Positions 53,641-61,391 of a DNA stretch of 64,000 bases are shown here, piece by piece. The notes under the pieces are model-generated. The model did not search any database. It worked only from the letters and a program-made list of their open reading frames with translations, and was not told the origin of the DNA. Source of the DNA: Microvirga massiliensis (GTDB lineage Bacteria > Pseudomonadota > Alphaproteobacteria > Rhizobiales > Beijerinckiaceae); the NCBI RefSeq assembly GCF_001006805.1, contig NZ_LN811351.1:509340-573339 (forward strand). Reading direction: 5' to 3'. A program made the translations under genes and the position numbers. How positions within the stretch are numbered: the first letter of the stretch is position 1; every line of letters begins with the position of its first letter.

Positions 53641-54393
53641 ATGACATCGAAAGAGTGGCCCTCCGTGATCGCATCCAATCCGCAGCGGCTCAAGGAGGCT
53701 CGGTATCAGGTTCACAGTCTCGTGCAGTGGCTTGCCCGGATCGAGAAGAGCTATGGTCCGGCAACTGGTGACAGTGGCGACATCACATTACGGTGGTGTG
53801 ACACTCGGAAAGCTATCACGACACGATGCCTTGGCGAAGACTTGCAGTTGGAGCTGAGATTGCCGGAGATGGTGCTGCAATTTCGAGAAAGCGGAGAGGC
53901 GGCCAACCATCCTCTTCGAGTCGGAGAGCACTCGCCGGCGCATGTGGAGGCGTGGCTCTTAATCGAGCTCCTTCACCGCGGAATTGATCGTAGGCGTTTT
54001 TCGAAGGCACTACCCTACGACGTTTCCGAACTCATGTCCGGGGATAGTGTAGAATTTTCGCCGGATGTCTACCAGGATGAACTGAATACGCTCACTCAAT
54101 GGCTGTCTAGAGCGGCTGCCGCAATTTCGTCGGCGAGTGTGCAGCGTAAGGGCGAAATAGATGAGAGCATCGTCGTGCGGCCGAATGACTTTAGTCTTGA
54201 GACCACATCGGACTCTCAGCGCGTCCTCGGTTTCAGAGCGGGTAGCGCGAAAGTGGAAGAGCCGTTCTTCTATATCCGTCCAGGCCACGATGTTGCGCAT
54301 GCCGGCGGCTGCAACGAGGTTATTCTGCCGGCCTCGCAGCTTTCTAATAGCGAGGGAAATGAGCGGTTGGCCATGCTCTTCCAGGCCCGCTGA
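53641..54393 (+). CDS. Hypothetical protein in the sulfonate island
   Basis: 250 aa starting MTSKEWPSVIASNPQRLKEARYQVHSLVQWLARIEKSYG. Acidic and soluble, with no signal or membrane segment. Segments GEDLQLELRLPEMVLQFRESG, SPAHVEAWLLIELLHRGIDRRRFSKALPY and FFYIRPGHDVAHAGGCNEVILPASQL are not from any family I recognise. The start has a GAGGGAG ribosome-binding site. Its tight position behind the amidohydrolase-fold gene suggests a joint role. Confidence 0.65.
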   Translation: MTSKEWPSVIASNPQRLKEARYQVHSLVQWLARIEKSYGPATGDSGDITLRWCDTRKAITTRCLGEDLQLELRLPEMVLQFRESGEAANHPLRVGEHSPAHVEAWLLIELLHRGIDRRRFSKALPYDVSELMSGDSVEFSPDVYQDELNTLTQWLSRAAAAISSASVQRKGEIDESIVVRPNDFSLETTSDSQRVLGFRAGSAKVEEPFFYIRPGHDVAHAGGCNEVILPASQLSNSEGNERLAMLFQAR

Positions 54394-54748
54394 CGTCCAG
54401 ATGAGAGGCCACGAGTGGAGAGCGATCCGGTACGATAGTTGTTGGCGGGGCCAAAAGATCCTCGTCGTCAAGGCGGCCATAGATGGAATTGGACCGGGTA
54501 GCCGAAGTCATCACGCGTTCGGACTTCAGCCATACCTCGGGCGCATGCCGAAGCGCTTGCAAAGTGAGCCTGCCATTCGAGCCAAAGCAATGAGTAGTTT
54601 CCTGATTGCACCTGGCCTGTCCTCGAATTAGCCGCGAATCTGTTCCCTCCTCAGCACTTCATCCGTCTGGGAGCCAGGAGGTGATGGTCTCAGCTGTAGG
54701 CCGGCCACGATGGCCCGGTAGCGCGTCAACAGAGTCGGCGAAGTTCGA
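54394..54748. other. Intergenic stretch between convergent genes
   Basis: About 355 bp between the hypothetical gene (plus) and the lysR gene (minus). No protein-like frame or clear terminator hairpin was found. Confidence 0.45.
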
Positions 54749-55798
54749 TCACTTCGGCACGGGCGATAACTCAGCGTTGGCTGGCCTCGGCTTAGGAGAT
54801 CTGCCAAACTCGATTGAGAACTGGACGTCGCTCGGTACATCCGTTGGCCAACTGATCGGAGGTTCGGTGGTAGCCCTATTTAAAATCTGGTCGAGGCCTC
54901 CGCGCTTGTTCAAGTCCTTCACAGCGGCAACAAGGATACTTGCAATCGGCGTCATCAACTCACCTTCTGCCCAGAATAAGCCGACGTCCTGGCTGGCCAC
55001 GGGCTCGAGGATTTCAAGTGCCTTCGTGCCGCGATGCAGGCCGGGCATTCGGGTGAAGTGCTCCGGGATGATCGTGCAGAGGCCGCCGAACTGCACCTGA
55101 AACATCAAGTGTAAAATGGACTCGGACTCAACCCGCGGTACCGGATGACAGCCGACGCGATCGAAAATCGTATCTACAAACTGTCGTTCATGAATTGCTG
55201 GGCGGAGCATGGCCAGGGGCAGTTCTGCAACCTCCCGCCATGTGATGCTTGTCCTGTCCTGAAATTCGGCTGTGTCCGGAACGAGAATACAGAGCTTTTC
55301 CGTATAGATCTTTAAAGAGTTTCGTCGTCCGAGCTCAGCCGTATCAAGGTAAGCCAGTGCGGCATCCAGAGAAAAGTTATTGAGCCCTGTCTTCATTGCA
55401 TCGTTGCCAAGAAAGCGAACATCCATAACAACATTTGGATGCTGCTTTCGTACGAGCTGGAGCAGGACCGGAAGAACAGGTGACATCGAGGGCATGGCGC
55501 CCATTCGAAGTCGTCCTGATAAGTTTCCGCGCATCTCCGCAATCTCATCACGCATTGCTTCGCAATGACCAACGACATTACGCGCCCATTTAACGACTCT
55601 CTCACCCTCCGGTGTGAGCCCATGGAACCGTTGCCCGCGACCACGAAGAAAAATCGGTACTCCGATTTCGAGCTCGAGCTGCTTAATGCCGACCGAAAGA
55701 CTCGGCTGCGTAACGTGACAGCGTTCGGCGGCTCTTCCAAAATGCTCTTCGTCTACTACGGCGAGAAGGTACTTAAATTGGCGCAAGAACATCGGCAT
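54749..55798 (-). CDS. LysR-family transcriptional regulator
   Basis: 349 aa. N-terminal helix-turn-helix (FLRQFKYLLAVVDEEHFGRAAERCHVTQPSLSVGIKQLELEIGVPIF), then a periplasmic-binding-protein-like effector domain (SGRLRMGAMPSMSPVLPVLLQLVRKQHPNVVMDV). It is about 40 residues longer at the C-terminus than a typical member, ending in a polar tail. It sits between the amidohydrolase/MFS pair and the msm operon, making it the most likely regulator of one or both. It is not MauR: it is about 28 kb from mauF. Confidence 0.92.
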   Translation of the reverse strand: MPMFLRQFKYLLAVVDEEHFGRAAERCHVTQPSLSVGIKQLELEIGVPIFLRGRGQRFHGLTPEGERVVKWARNVVGHCEAMRDEIAEMRGNLSGRLRMGAMPSMSPVLPVLLQLVRKQHPNVVMDVRFLGNDAMKTGLNNFSLDAALAYLDTAELGRRNSLKIYTEKLCILVPDTAEFQDRTSITWREVAELPLAMLRPAIHERQFVDTIFDRVGCHPVPRVESESILHLMFQVQFGGLCTIIPEHFTRMPGLHRGTKALEILEPVASQDVGLFWAEGELMTPIASILVAAVKDLNKRGGLDQILNRATTEPPISWPTDVPSDVQFSIEFGRSPKPRPANAELSPVPK

Positions 55799-56375
55799 TC
55801 CACCCTAAGTCCAGGGCTCGTGAGTTCGCCCTCACTTTCACCCGCAATTTTCGAGGCTACCTCATAGAAAAATTTTTTCAAACGCGAAAATGTACGGTTG
55901 TTGCCTATCAGCCATACCTGATTAGCCGCCAGGGCAGTCGGACATCGCTGACCGATGCGGTCACGTGCCGGCCCGCATGCATCCTGTGCCCAACTAGGGG
56001 TTCGCGCCACGGATTAATAGGGTCGGCATTGGGGCCGCTACATTAGCCGGCAAAGCCGATCTGGACGATCGGAGCTCCACGGGTTGCAACACGCGATCTC
56101 TGCTGTCAGGCTAGGTTATTTTAGCGGGAGTGCGATCAAGCGGCCAAGTAGCAGGCATCCCACACAGGTTGGAGAGGTTCAGGGAAGTGGCTCGGCGAAC
56201 TGGCTGAGAGTGGTCGTTGTCACCGAAGAGATGGGCAGCAAGCGGCCGAATCCTTGCCGGGATCAGCTGGACGGAGAGCGCACAACTCCAGTCACAGGCA
56301 CCAGCTTGAGCTGACTATCTCAATATCACCGCACTGAGGCAGAGATAACCATCTCGTTGATGATGCTTGTGGTGC
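55799..56375. other. Intergenic region upstream of lysR
   Basis: About 580 bp between the lysR start and the tauE stop. It holds an AT-rich near-palindrome GAAAAATTTTTTC (55867-55879) and the dyad ATCAG-N6-CTGAT, both likely parts of the lysR promoter. The remainder shows no convincing gene. Confidence 0.45.
55907..55922. promoter_or_regulatory. Candidate autoregulatory dyad of lysR
   Basis: ATCAG-CCATAC-CTGAT, 5 bp arms, about 110 bp upstream of the lysR start. It partly overlaps GTTGCCTAT (55900-55908), which repeats a half of the dyad at 52338. Assigned on symmetry and position. Confidence 0.35.
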
Positions 56376-57146
56376 TTAGGCCAAGAAATGCGCGATTAGC
56401 CTGAACGTGACGATGCCGCCAGTCGCTATGAGGATGACCGCAGCGGTTGCATGCAGAGCTCTGTCCGGGAGGCGGTGGGCGATTCTCGCTCCCGCAATGC
56501 TGCCGACGACGAGCCCAGCCGTAAGTTGCGCTCCAATCTGGGTGTCGAGGGAGCCGAGCAAGTAGGCACCGGCAGTTGCTAGTAAGGCGATGGGGATCTG
56601 GATTGCCTGCCCAAGGCCGACTGCGGCTAGTATCGGGAAGCCGAGCCATATGAGCAATGGCACGAGGACCACCGGTCCCCCAGTCCCGGTCATGGCGGAA
56701 ATCAGGCCGATAGCTCCTCCTAGCGCGATGGCACTTGCAGAACCAAAGGGAAATGGGACCGCGTCCATTCTGCACTCGCCATTCAGTCTGTTGAGCCCGG
56801 CTCCTGTTGCAAGTGCTGCGATGAGGACCTGAATTGCCATCGGGTTCACGATCTGTATGGCCCAAGCACCGATCAGTGCTCCCGGAGCTGCGCCAATGCA
56901 TAAACGTAGCGCAAGCCCCCGATCCAAAGCTCCGCTCCGGCCGAACAGTAGAGAACCGGACAGTCCCGTCGCTATATACCCCATCATCGCCGCTGACGCA
57001 GCTGTACTAATGGGTATTCCGCATCCAAGCGTCATGGTCGGCGTAAGGATGACGCCCCCGACGCCTATGCAGCCGATCATGAGGCCTGCAAGAAGCCCAA
57101 TTCCCAGAAGCATTGGCGTCAGTGTTGCTATCCACCCGCCCGACAT
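56376..57146 (-). CDS. TauE/SafE-family sulfite/sulfonate exporter
   Basis: 256 aa, about eight membrane helices. The family halves GLLAGLMIGCIGVGGVILTPTMTLGCGIP and GAIGLISAMTGTGGPVVLVPLLIWLGFP are visible. It starts 7 bp after msmD, so it is the last gene of the msm operon. TauE/SafE proteins carry sulfite or sulfonates across the inner membrane; sulfite is the by-product of methanesulfonate oxidation, so export to periplasmic SorAB is the likely job. An alternative longer start at 57206 would overlap msmD. Confidence 0.85.
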   Translation of the reverse strand: MSGGWIATLTPMLLGIGLLAGLMIGCIGVGGVILTPTMTLGCGIPISTAASAAMMGYIATGLSGSLLFGRSGALDRGLALRLCIGAAPGALIGAWAIQIVNPMAIQVLIAALATGAGLNRLNGECRMDAVPFPFGSASAIALGGAIGLISAMTGTGGPVVLVPLLIWLGFPILAAVGLGQAIQIPIALLATAGAYLLGSLDTQIGAQLTAGLVVGSIAGARIAHRLPDRALHATAAVILIATGGIVTFRLIAHFLA

Positions 57147-57153
57147 TGCAGGG

Positions 57154-58302
57154 CTATCCGAATTTGTCGTACCGAATTCGATCAGGCGTTGCCCGAGCAC
57201 CGACAATCAGGGCGCGCAATGCACCGTCGACCATTGGTGGTGGTCCGGCGATGTAACTCATTAAATTGTCGTAGCGGCCCTCCATCGCCTGCGCGCAGAC
57301 CTCGTGGACCATGCCTGAGGCAATCCGAATTTCCGGAAAGGACACGTGATATTGGCTGTCGGAACTCTCGTTCGAGAGCGTTACTGTAATCTCGAGGTTG
57401 TCATTCGCCTTTCTCAAATGCCGATTGAACTCGGACAGGTAGAAGCAGTCAGAAAGCGTCCTCACGCCGAAGAATACATAGCCTTTGTGGTTGTCGAAGT
57501 AGTTTTCCTGCGTTGCGCGCTCGAGCATTGACATCATTCCAGCAATGCCAGATCCGCCGGCAATCATCAGTAAGTTATGGTTTTCCTCGGGATGGAACGT
57601 CGCGCGACCAAGAGGACCGAATACGTCTACAGTTTGGTCTTTCCGAGCTGCCTCGAAAAGCCAGTTACTGAAGCCACCGCCGATCTTTCGCTTGACAACA
57701 AAGCTGAGGCGCCTCGGGTCCCCGCCGTAGTTCACCATCGAGTAGGCGCGCATCCCCTCGAGTCCTGCAATCTGCAAGAGCACGAACTGGCCCGCATCGA
57801 ACGATATCGGATCCGAGAGAGAAACCTCAAAGTGAATGACATCAGCCGTAAGGCGTCTGATGACATCAACGTGCCCCTTGCGGTGGCCCGGTACCGTATA
57901 TCGCGGGAGGCCCATGCCGACATTGGCTGGAACGCGAATCACGCAGTCACTGAGCGGCCGCGACTGGCACATGAGGATCTCGCCTCGATCCCGCTTGACC
58001 CGACTATGTCCGGGAGCCTCGTCCCACTCGACGGCAACTCGACCGTCGGTCACTTTGGCACGACAGCTACCGCACGTGCCGGTTGCGCACTCGTACGGGA
58101 GGGTAAGTCCCTGGCTAAGGCCGGCGTGAAGTAAGGTGTCGCCGGAACCGCATGCAAAGCTGACGGAACCGGATTTGGATTGCACCTCCACGAAATAGCT
58201 ATCGGCGTTGGGCTCGGCAACTCCTGGATCCGAACCAAACCCATCTGCAACGTGGCCAATGTCCATTCCCGGATCACGCCTTCGCAAAGAAATCGTAGTC
58301 AT
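57154..58302 (-). CDS. msmD: Methanesulfonate monooxygenase reductase
   Basis: 382 aa. The N-terminal plant-type [2Fe-2S] domain has CATGTCGSC and the fourth Cys in MCQSRP; the FAD domain has MRAYSMVNYGG; the NAD domain has LLMIAGGSGIAGMMSMLE and ends YIAGPPPMVDGAL. It transfers electrons from NADH to the Rieske ferredoxin. ATG 58302 overlaps the msmC stop by 29 bp and has an AAGAGG ribosome-binding site; ATG 58266 is an alternative. Cytoplasmic. Confidence 0.88.
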   Translation of the reverse strand: MTTISLRRRDPGMDIGHVADGFGSDPGVAEPNADSYFVEVQSKSGSVSFACGSGDTLLHAGLSQGLTLPYECATGTCGSCRAKVTDGRVAVEWDEAPGHSRVKRDRGEILMCQSRPLSDCVIRVPANVGMGLPRYTVPGHRKGHVDVIRRLTADVIHFEVSLSDPISFDAGQFVLLQIAGLEGMRAYSMVNYGGDPRRLSFVVKRKIGGGFSNWLFEAARKDQTVDVFGPLGRATFHPEENHNLLMIAGGSGIAGMMSMLERATQENYFDNHKGYVFFGVRTLSDCFYLSEFNRHLRKANDNLEITVTLSNESSDSQYHVSFPEIRIASGMVHEVCAQAMEGRYDNLMSYIAGPPPMVDGALRALIVGARATPDRIRYDKFG

Positions 58303-58645
58303 CCTCGGCCTCTTCGTCGAAATCGTAGGTCAGTTCCTCCTCGACGAAAGCGAGTAGGCGGCTGCCGTTTTGCCTTACTTCGTAGGTTTTAAGTTCCTTC
58401 TCGGTCTCCCCAATCAGGTCCAGATTTCGGAGATCCCATGCCCATAGGTGCTTTGTGCACGTAAGTACACAACTCGCGATCACGCCAGACTCATCCAGAG
58501 GTTCCTCCATATGAGGACAGATGGGTGGCATGGCGCGAAATCCCTCGCCGTAATTCGCCACGACGATCCTGATGCCGTCGGCGTCCACCAGCTTCAATGA
58601 ATTACTTGGCACGTCGGAAACGTCGCAAAGATATTTCCAGCTCAT
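58274..58645 (-). CDS. msmC: Methanesulfonate monooxygenase Rieske ferredoxin
   Basis: 123 aa. Rieske [2Fe-2S] motifs CPHMEEPL and CTKHLWAWDL with conventional spacing. The C-terminus is strongly acidic (EELTYDFDEEAEDDYDFF). It shuttles electrons from MsmD to the MsmA/MsmB oxygenase. Length agrees with the known MsmC (about 122 aa). It follows msmB after 133 bp and overlaps msmD. Confidence 0.88.
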   Translation of the reverse strand: MSWKYLCDVSDVPSNSLKLVDADGIRIVVANYGEGFRAMPPICPHMEEPLDESGVIASCVLTCTKHLWAWDLRNLDLIGETEKELKTYEVRQNGSRLLAFVEEELTYDFDEEAEDDYDFFAKA

Positions 58646-58778
58646 GAGTACCGCCAGATTTGTAATGCGTTTTCACGTGAAATGAACAACAACCAAAGCT
58701 GAACTTCGACATGCCTAGAGGATATGGATGCCGAAGATTTGTTGCCGTGGTAAGCCGCTGTTCATCGAGTTTTGCCCG

Positions 58779-59318
58779 TCAGATCGGCCAATGTGATCCC
58801 TTGTCGAGCCGGCGGTTCATCAGTCTGACTTCGCGCGTCAGAAATTTGGCGGATGAATCTCCAAGCTGAAGCTGATCATAGTACTTCCCCACCAGGAAGA
58901 GTCGACTTTCCCCGGAGTCAATGTGAGAGTTTGTGCCATCCAGCAAGTGTTGGAAGATGACAACAGACGAGATTGCATATGCGGTTCTCCCGTCAGATGA
59001 GATCTCGACCGTGTAAACACTCGTATGGCGCGTCAACGGGGAGTGATCGGTATTATGTTTAGGAAGTAGGCGGATCAGGCTTTCGAGATCCTTGTGAGAG
59101 GCATGCAAGTACGTCATGTCGTAGTTGATTTCGGGGCTCCACGACTTGATCTCGTAGGTAAAATTTTCCGCGCAAAGCGCGAGCCACTCATTCCATCGCT
59201 GGTCGTCTAGGAAAATGCTCGCCTGATAGATCGTGTCGCGCACCAACGACCGTTGCAATTCATGATACGAACCGGATGTCGTGGCGATCGCATGAGAAAT
59301 GTCTGGCGTTTTCATCAT
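58779..59318 (-). CDS. msmB: Methanesulfonate monooxygenase hydroxylase small subunit
   Basis: 179 aa. SnoaL/NTF2-like cone fold of ring-hydroxylase beta subunits: LVRDTIYQASIFLDDQRWNEWLALCAENFTYEIKSWSP, RLLPKHNTDHSPLTRHTS, and the C-terminal FLTREVRLMNRRLD. It stabilises the MsmA hydroxylase. MsmB of Methylosulfonomonas is about 181 aa. Either of two adjacent ATGs can be the start. Confidence 0.88.
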   Translation of the reverse strand: MMKTPDISHAIATTSGSYHELQRSLVRDTIYQASIFLDDQRWNEWLALCAENFTYEIKSWSPEINYDMTYLHASHKDLESLIRLLPKHNTDHSPLTRHTSVYTVEISSDGRTAYAISSVVIFQHLLDGTNSHIDSGESRLFLVGKYYDQLQLGDSSAKFLTREVRLMNRRLDKGSHWPI

Positions 59319-59421
59319 CTATTCCTTCGATTTTGCTTGGAGGCACGGGTTGCGCTGGCCCACCGGCAGATTCTCTTTGGCACTCTCTCGGGGCGAGACA
59401 ACCGGAGCTAATTAATTGGAT

Positions 59422-59456
59422 GTCGTCTGGCGGGGTGGTAAGCCCCGCCAGACGAC
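59422..59456 (-). other. 14 bp hairpin between msmA and msmB
   Basis: GTCGTCTGGCGGGG pairs perfectly with CCCCGCCAGACGAC over a 7 nt loop. It lies 12 bp beyond the msmA stop. The minus-strand sequence after it is not U-rich, so it is more likely to protect the msmA message or limit read-through into msmBCD than to be a complete terminator. Confidence 0.65.
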
Positions 59457-59468
59457 CGGACGTGTGGG

Positions 59469-60716
59469 CTACTCGGCAGCTACGACCGCTGGTTCGGCGT
59501 AGGTTCTCTCTGGATCGCTGGGGAGGCGATTCATCCACCGACCCCACTCGTCGTAGTAGTGGCGCATGCCGTTCTCATCGTGGATTGTCTGGTTCTCCTG
59601 GCGTCCATGAAGAACGCGGCGGGACTCAGTGCCTGGTCGCATGGTGGTACCTTGTCCCTGCACACCGATGAGATCCTCATGCAGGTTGCGGCCGAAAGGC
59701 CCCCAGATTGAATTGTGGTGATTGATACGGATCTGCCGCTCCTCCTTTGTATCTCGTTTCAAGCCCAGGCCGCGGAACTCGATCATGGTCTTATTCGGGC
59801 CGAGCGGAGTGACGATATCGCAGCGGAGGGCTGATCCACGGAGATTGAAGTTCATCCCGGGGAAAAGGTCGATCATGTACCATTGATTGGGCGGCAGGTG
59901 AGGGAACGACAATGCAGCTCGGCTCTCAAACCCCTCGTATTGCTCGTAGTTCACCTCAAAGGTGCCTACGACGATATGACCGTGATCGAAAGCCTCGTTC
60001 TTTCTCGCGAAATACGCGTCATTAAATCCCGTGACGCGGTTATGGTAGTGCATGAAGTCGTGATAGAATTCGCAGTTGGTATCGTGCCAAAGCTTATAAT
60101 TTGTATCAACAATTGCTTTGTGGTAGTGGAAAACCTCAAGTTCTTCTGCGTCGAGCGTCTTGCGCAAGCACTCAAACGGAGTCCCGGCCCAATCCTCCAG
60201 GGGAATGGGATCGTCAGCTAGGCTGACCCACACGAAGCCGCCAAACTTGACCTCGCAGCGGAGCCGGCGGAGCCCGACATCCTCCTTACAGAGCCGATCC
60301 TGGTAACCCTCCTTCTCACGGCTGACGTAGACGCAGTTTCCTTTCATATCGAACTGCCAAGCATGAAACATGCAGGTCATCCGCTTCGGATTGCCCGAGG
60401 GCTGGCCCTCGTAGAAGCTACCGGATGGGCGGCGTTCGATGATCATCCCGCGGTGGGGGCAGACATTTAGGAAGGCACGCACAACATTGTCGGGGCCGCG
60501 GCAAACGACGATCGGCTCACGGGCAATGCTGGTGGTGCGGAAGTCGTACGGCTTTGGCAGTTCCGACTCGTGGCAGACAGGAACCCACGTGCGCTTGAAG
60601 ATGAGCTCAAGTTCTTCTTCGAAGATTTTCTCGTCGGTGTAAATCCTGCTGTCGATCCACTCTCCGGCCTGAAGGGGCGGGTTCGCAGTCCATTGCTTGT
60701 AGTTTCTAGCGGGCAT
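59469..60716 (-). CDS. msmA: Methanesulfonate monooxygenase hydroxylase large subunit
   Basis: 415 aa, matching the MsmA length. The Rieske ligands are Cys86, His88, Cys115 and His118, with exactly 26 residues between His88 and Cys115. This CxH-X26-CxxH spacing is the reported peculiarity of MsmA; ordinary Rieske oxygenases have about 15-17. The mononuclear-iron region reads HDTNCEFYHDFMHYHNR (211-227). It cleaves methanesulfonate with O2 and NADH to formaldehyde and sulfite. The start at 60716 has GAGGAG; a longer frame exists upstream. First gene of msmABCD-tauE. Confidence 0.92.
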   Translation of the reverse strand: MPARNYKQWTANPPLQAGEWIDSRIYTDEKIFEEELELIFKRTWVPVCHESELPKPYDFRTTSIAREPIVVCRGPDNVVRAFLNVCPHRGMIIERRPSGSFYEGQPSGNPKRMTCMFHAWQFDMKGNCVYVSREKEGYQDRLCKEDVGLRRLRCEVKFGGFVWVSLADDPIPLEDWAGTPFECLRKTLDAEELEVFHYHKAIVDTNYKLWHDTNCEFYHDFMHYHNRVTGFNDAYFARKNEAFDHGHIVVGTFEVNYEQYEGFESRAALSFPHLPPNQWYMIDLFPGMNFNLRGSALRCDIVTPLGPNKTMIEFRGLGLKRDTKEERQIRINHHNSIWGPFGRNLHEDLIGVQGQGTTMRPGTESRRVLHGRQENQTIHDENGMRHYYDEWGRWMNRLPSDPERTYAEPAVVAAE

Positions 60717-61391
60717 AAACGTTGCTCCTCGCGCTACGTGCCAGTTCGGGGCCGGACGTGGCGGCACTACGCCTCTCACCACGTTCGGTCGATGCCGCTG
60801 GCCAGGGTGCTCCGGGCAACCCAGCGTCGAGCGGCTAAAAAGAGAAGCCGAATTTGCCGCTGGCGCTTCAGGCCGCTTCGGGTAAACCCCGGCATCGCTG
60901 AGGTCGAAGATGGCCTACGGCCTCTGCGGGAACTAATTAAAAGTCTCTATCTGGCGATAGTTCTAGTGGCGGCTCTAGGAGTGCAGGGGCGGCGCTCGGG
61001 TGCAAGTGGCTTTGGGCGGCGCGAGCCATGCCGAGCATGAGCGACAATGTGAGTGGAAGGGAGACGAGAACGGATGGAATGCGCTCACGCCAACCTGTTG
61101 TGCGATAGGTTCACTTCAGCTGAGGCATGATGCGAGAGGTATAGCCGTCCTTCAGAGATCACGAGCAAAGGCCGGCATTGCTTGAGCAGAGGCTGAGTGC
61201 TGCCAGCCGAGTGCCGATGATAGAGGAGGCCGATCACTCAACAGTAACGCTCAAATAGAAAGATGCTCTTGTTGGGGATACGAGGAACGTGCGATGCGCT
61301 TTCCCTGATCGACGTTGCGCATTGCACCTCGGCGTGCTGGTTCGAGCATAACTCGGATCGGCCGATTCGGATTGTCTGGGAGAAATTGTGC
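60717..61391. other. Divergent promoter region between msmA and the YeiH-type gene
   Basis: About 675 bp. It must hold the msm promoter and that of the exporter gene. Small plus-strand frames cover parts of it but look non-coding. I could not identify a convincing -35/-10 pair or a copy of the island's ATAGGC dyad. Confidence 0.5.

Noticed and set aside
54749..55798. The LysR gene as mauR
   Set aside because: It is about 28 kb from mauF and sits inside the sulfonate island.
57154..60716. Aromatic ring-hydroxylating dioxygenase (benzoate or toluene type)
   Set aside because: The 26-residue Rieske spacing, the subunit sizes and the sulfite-handling neighbours point to methanesulfonate monooxygenase.
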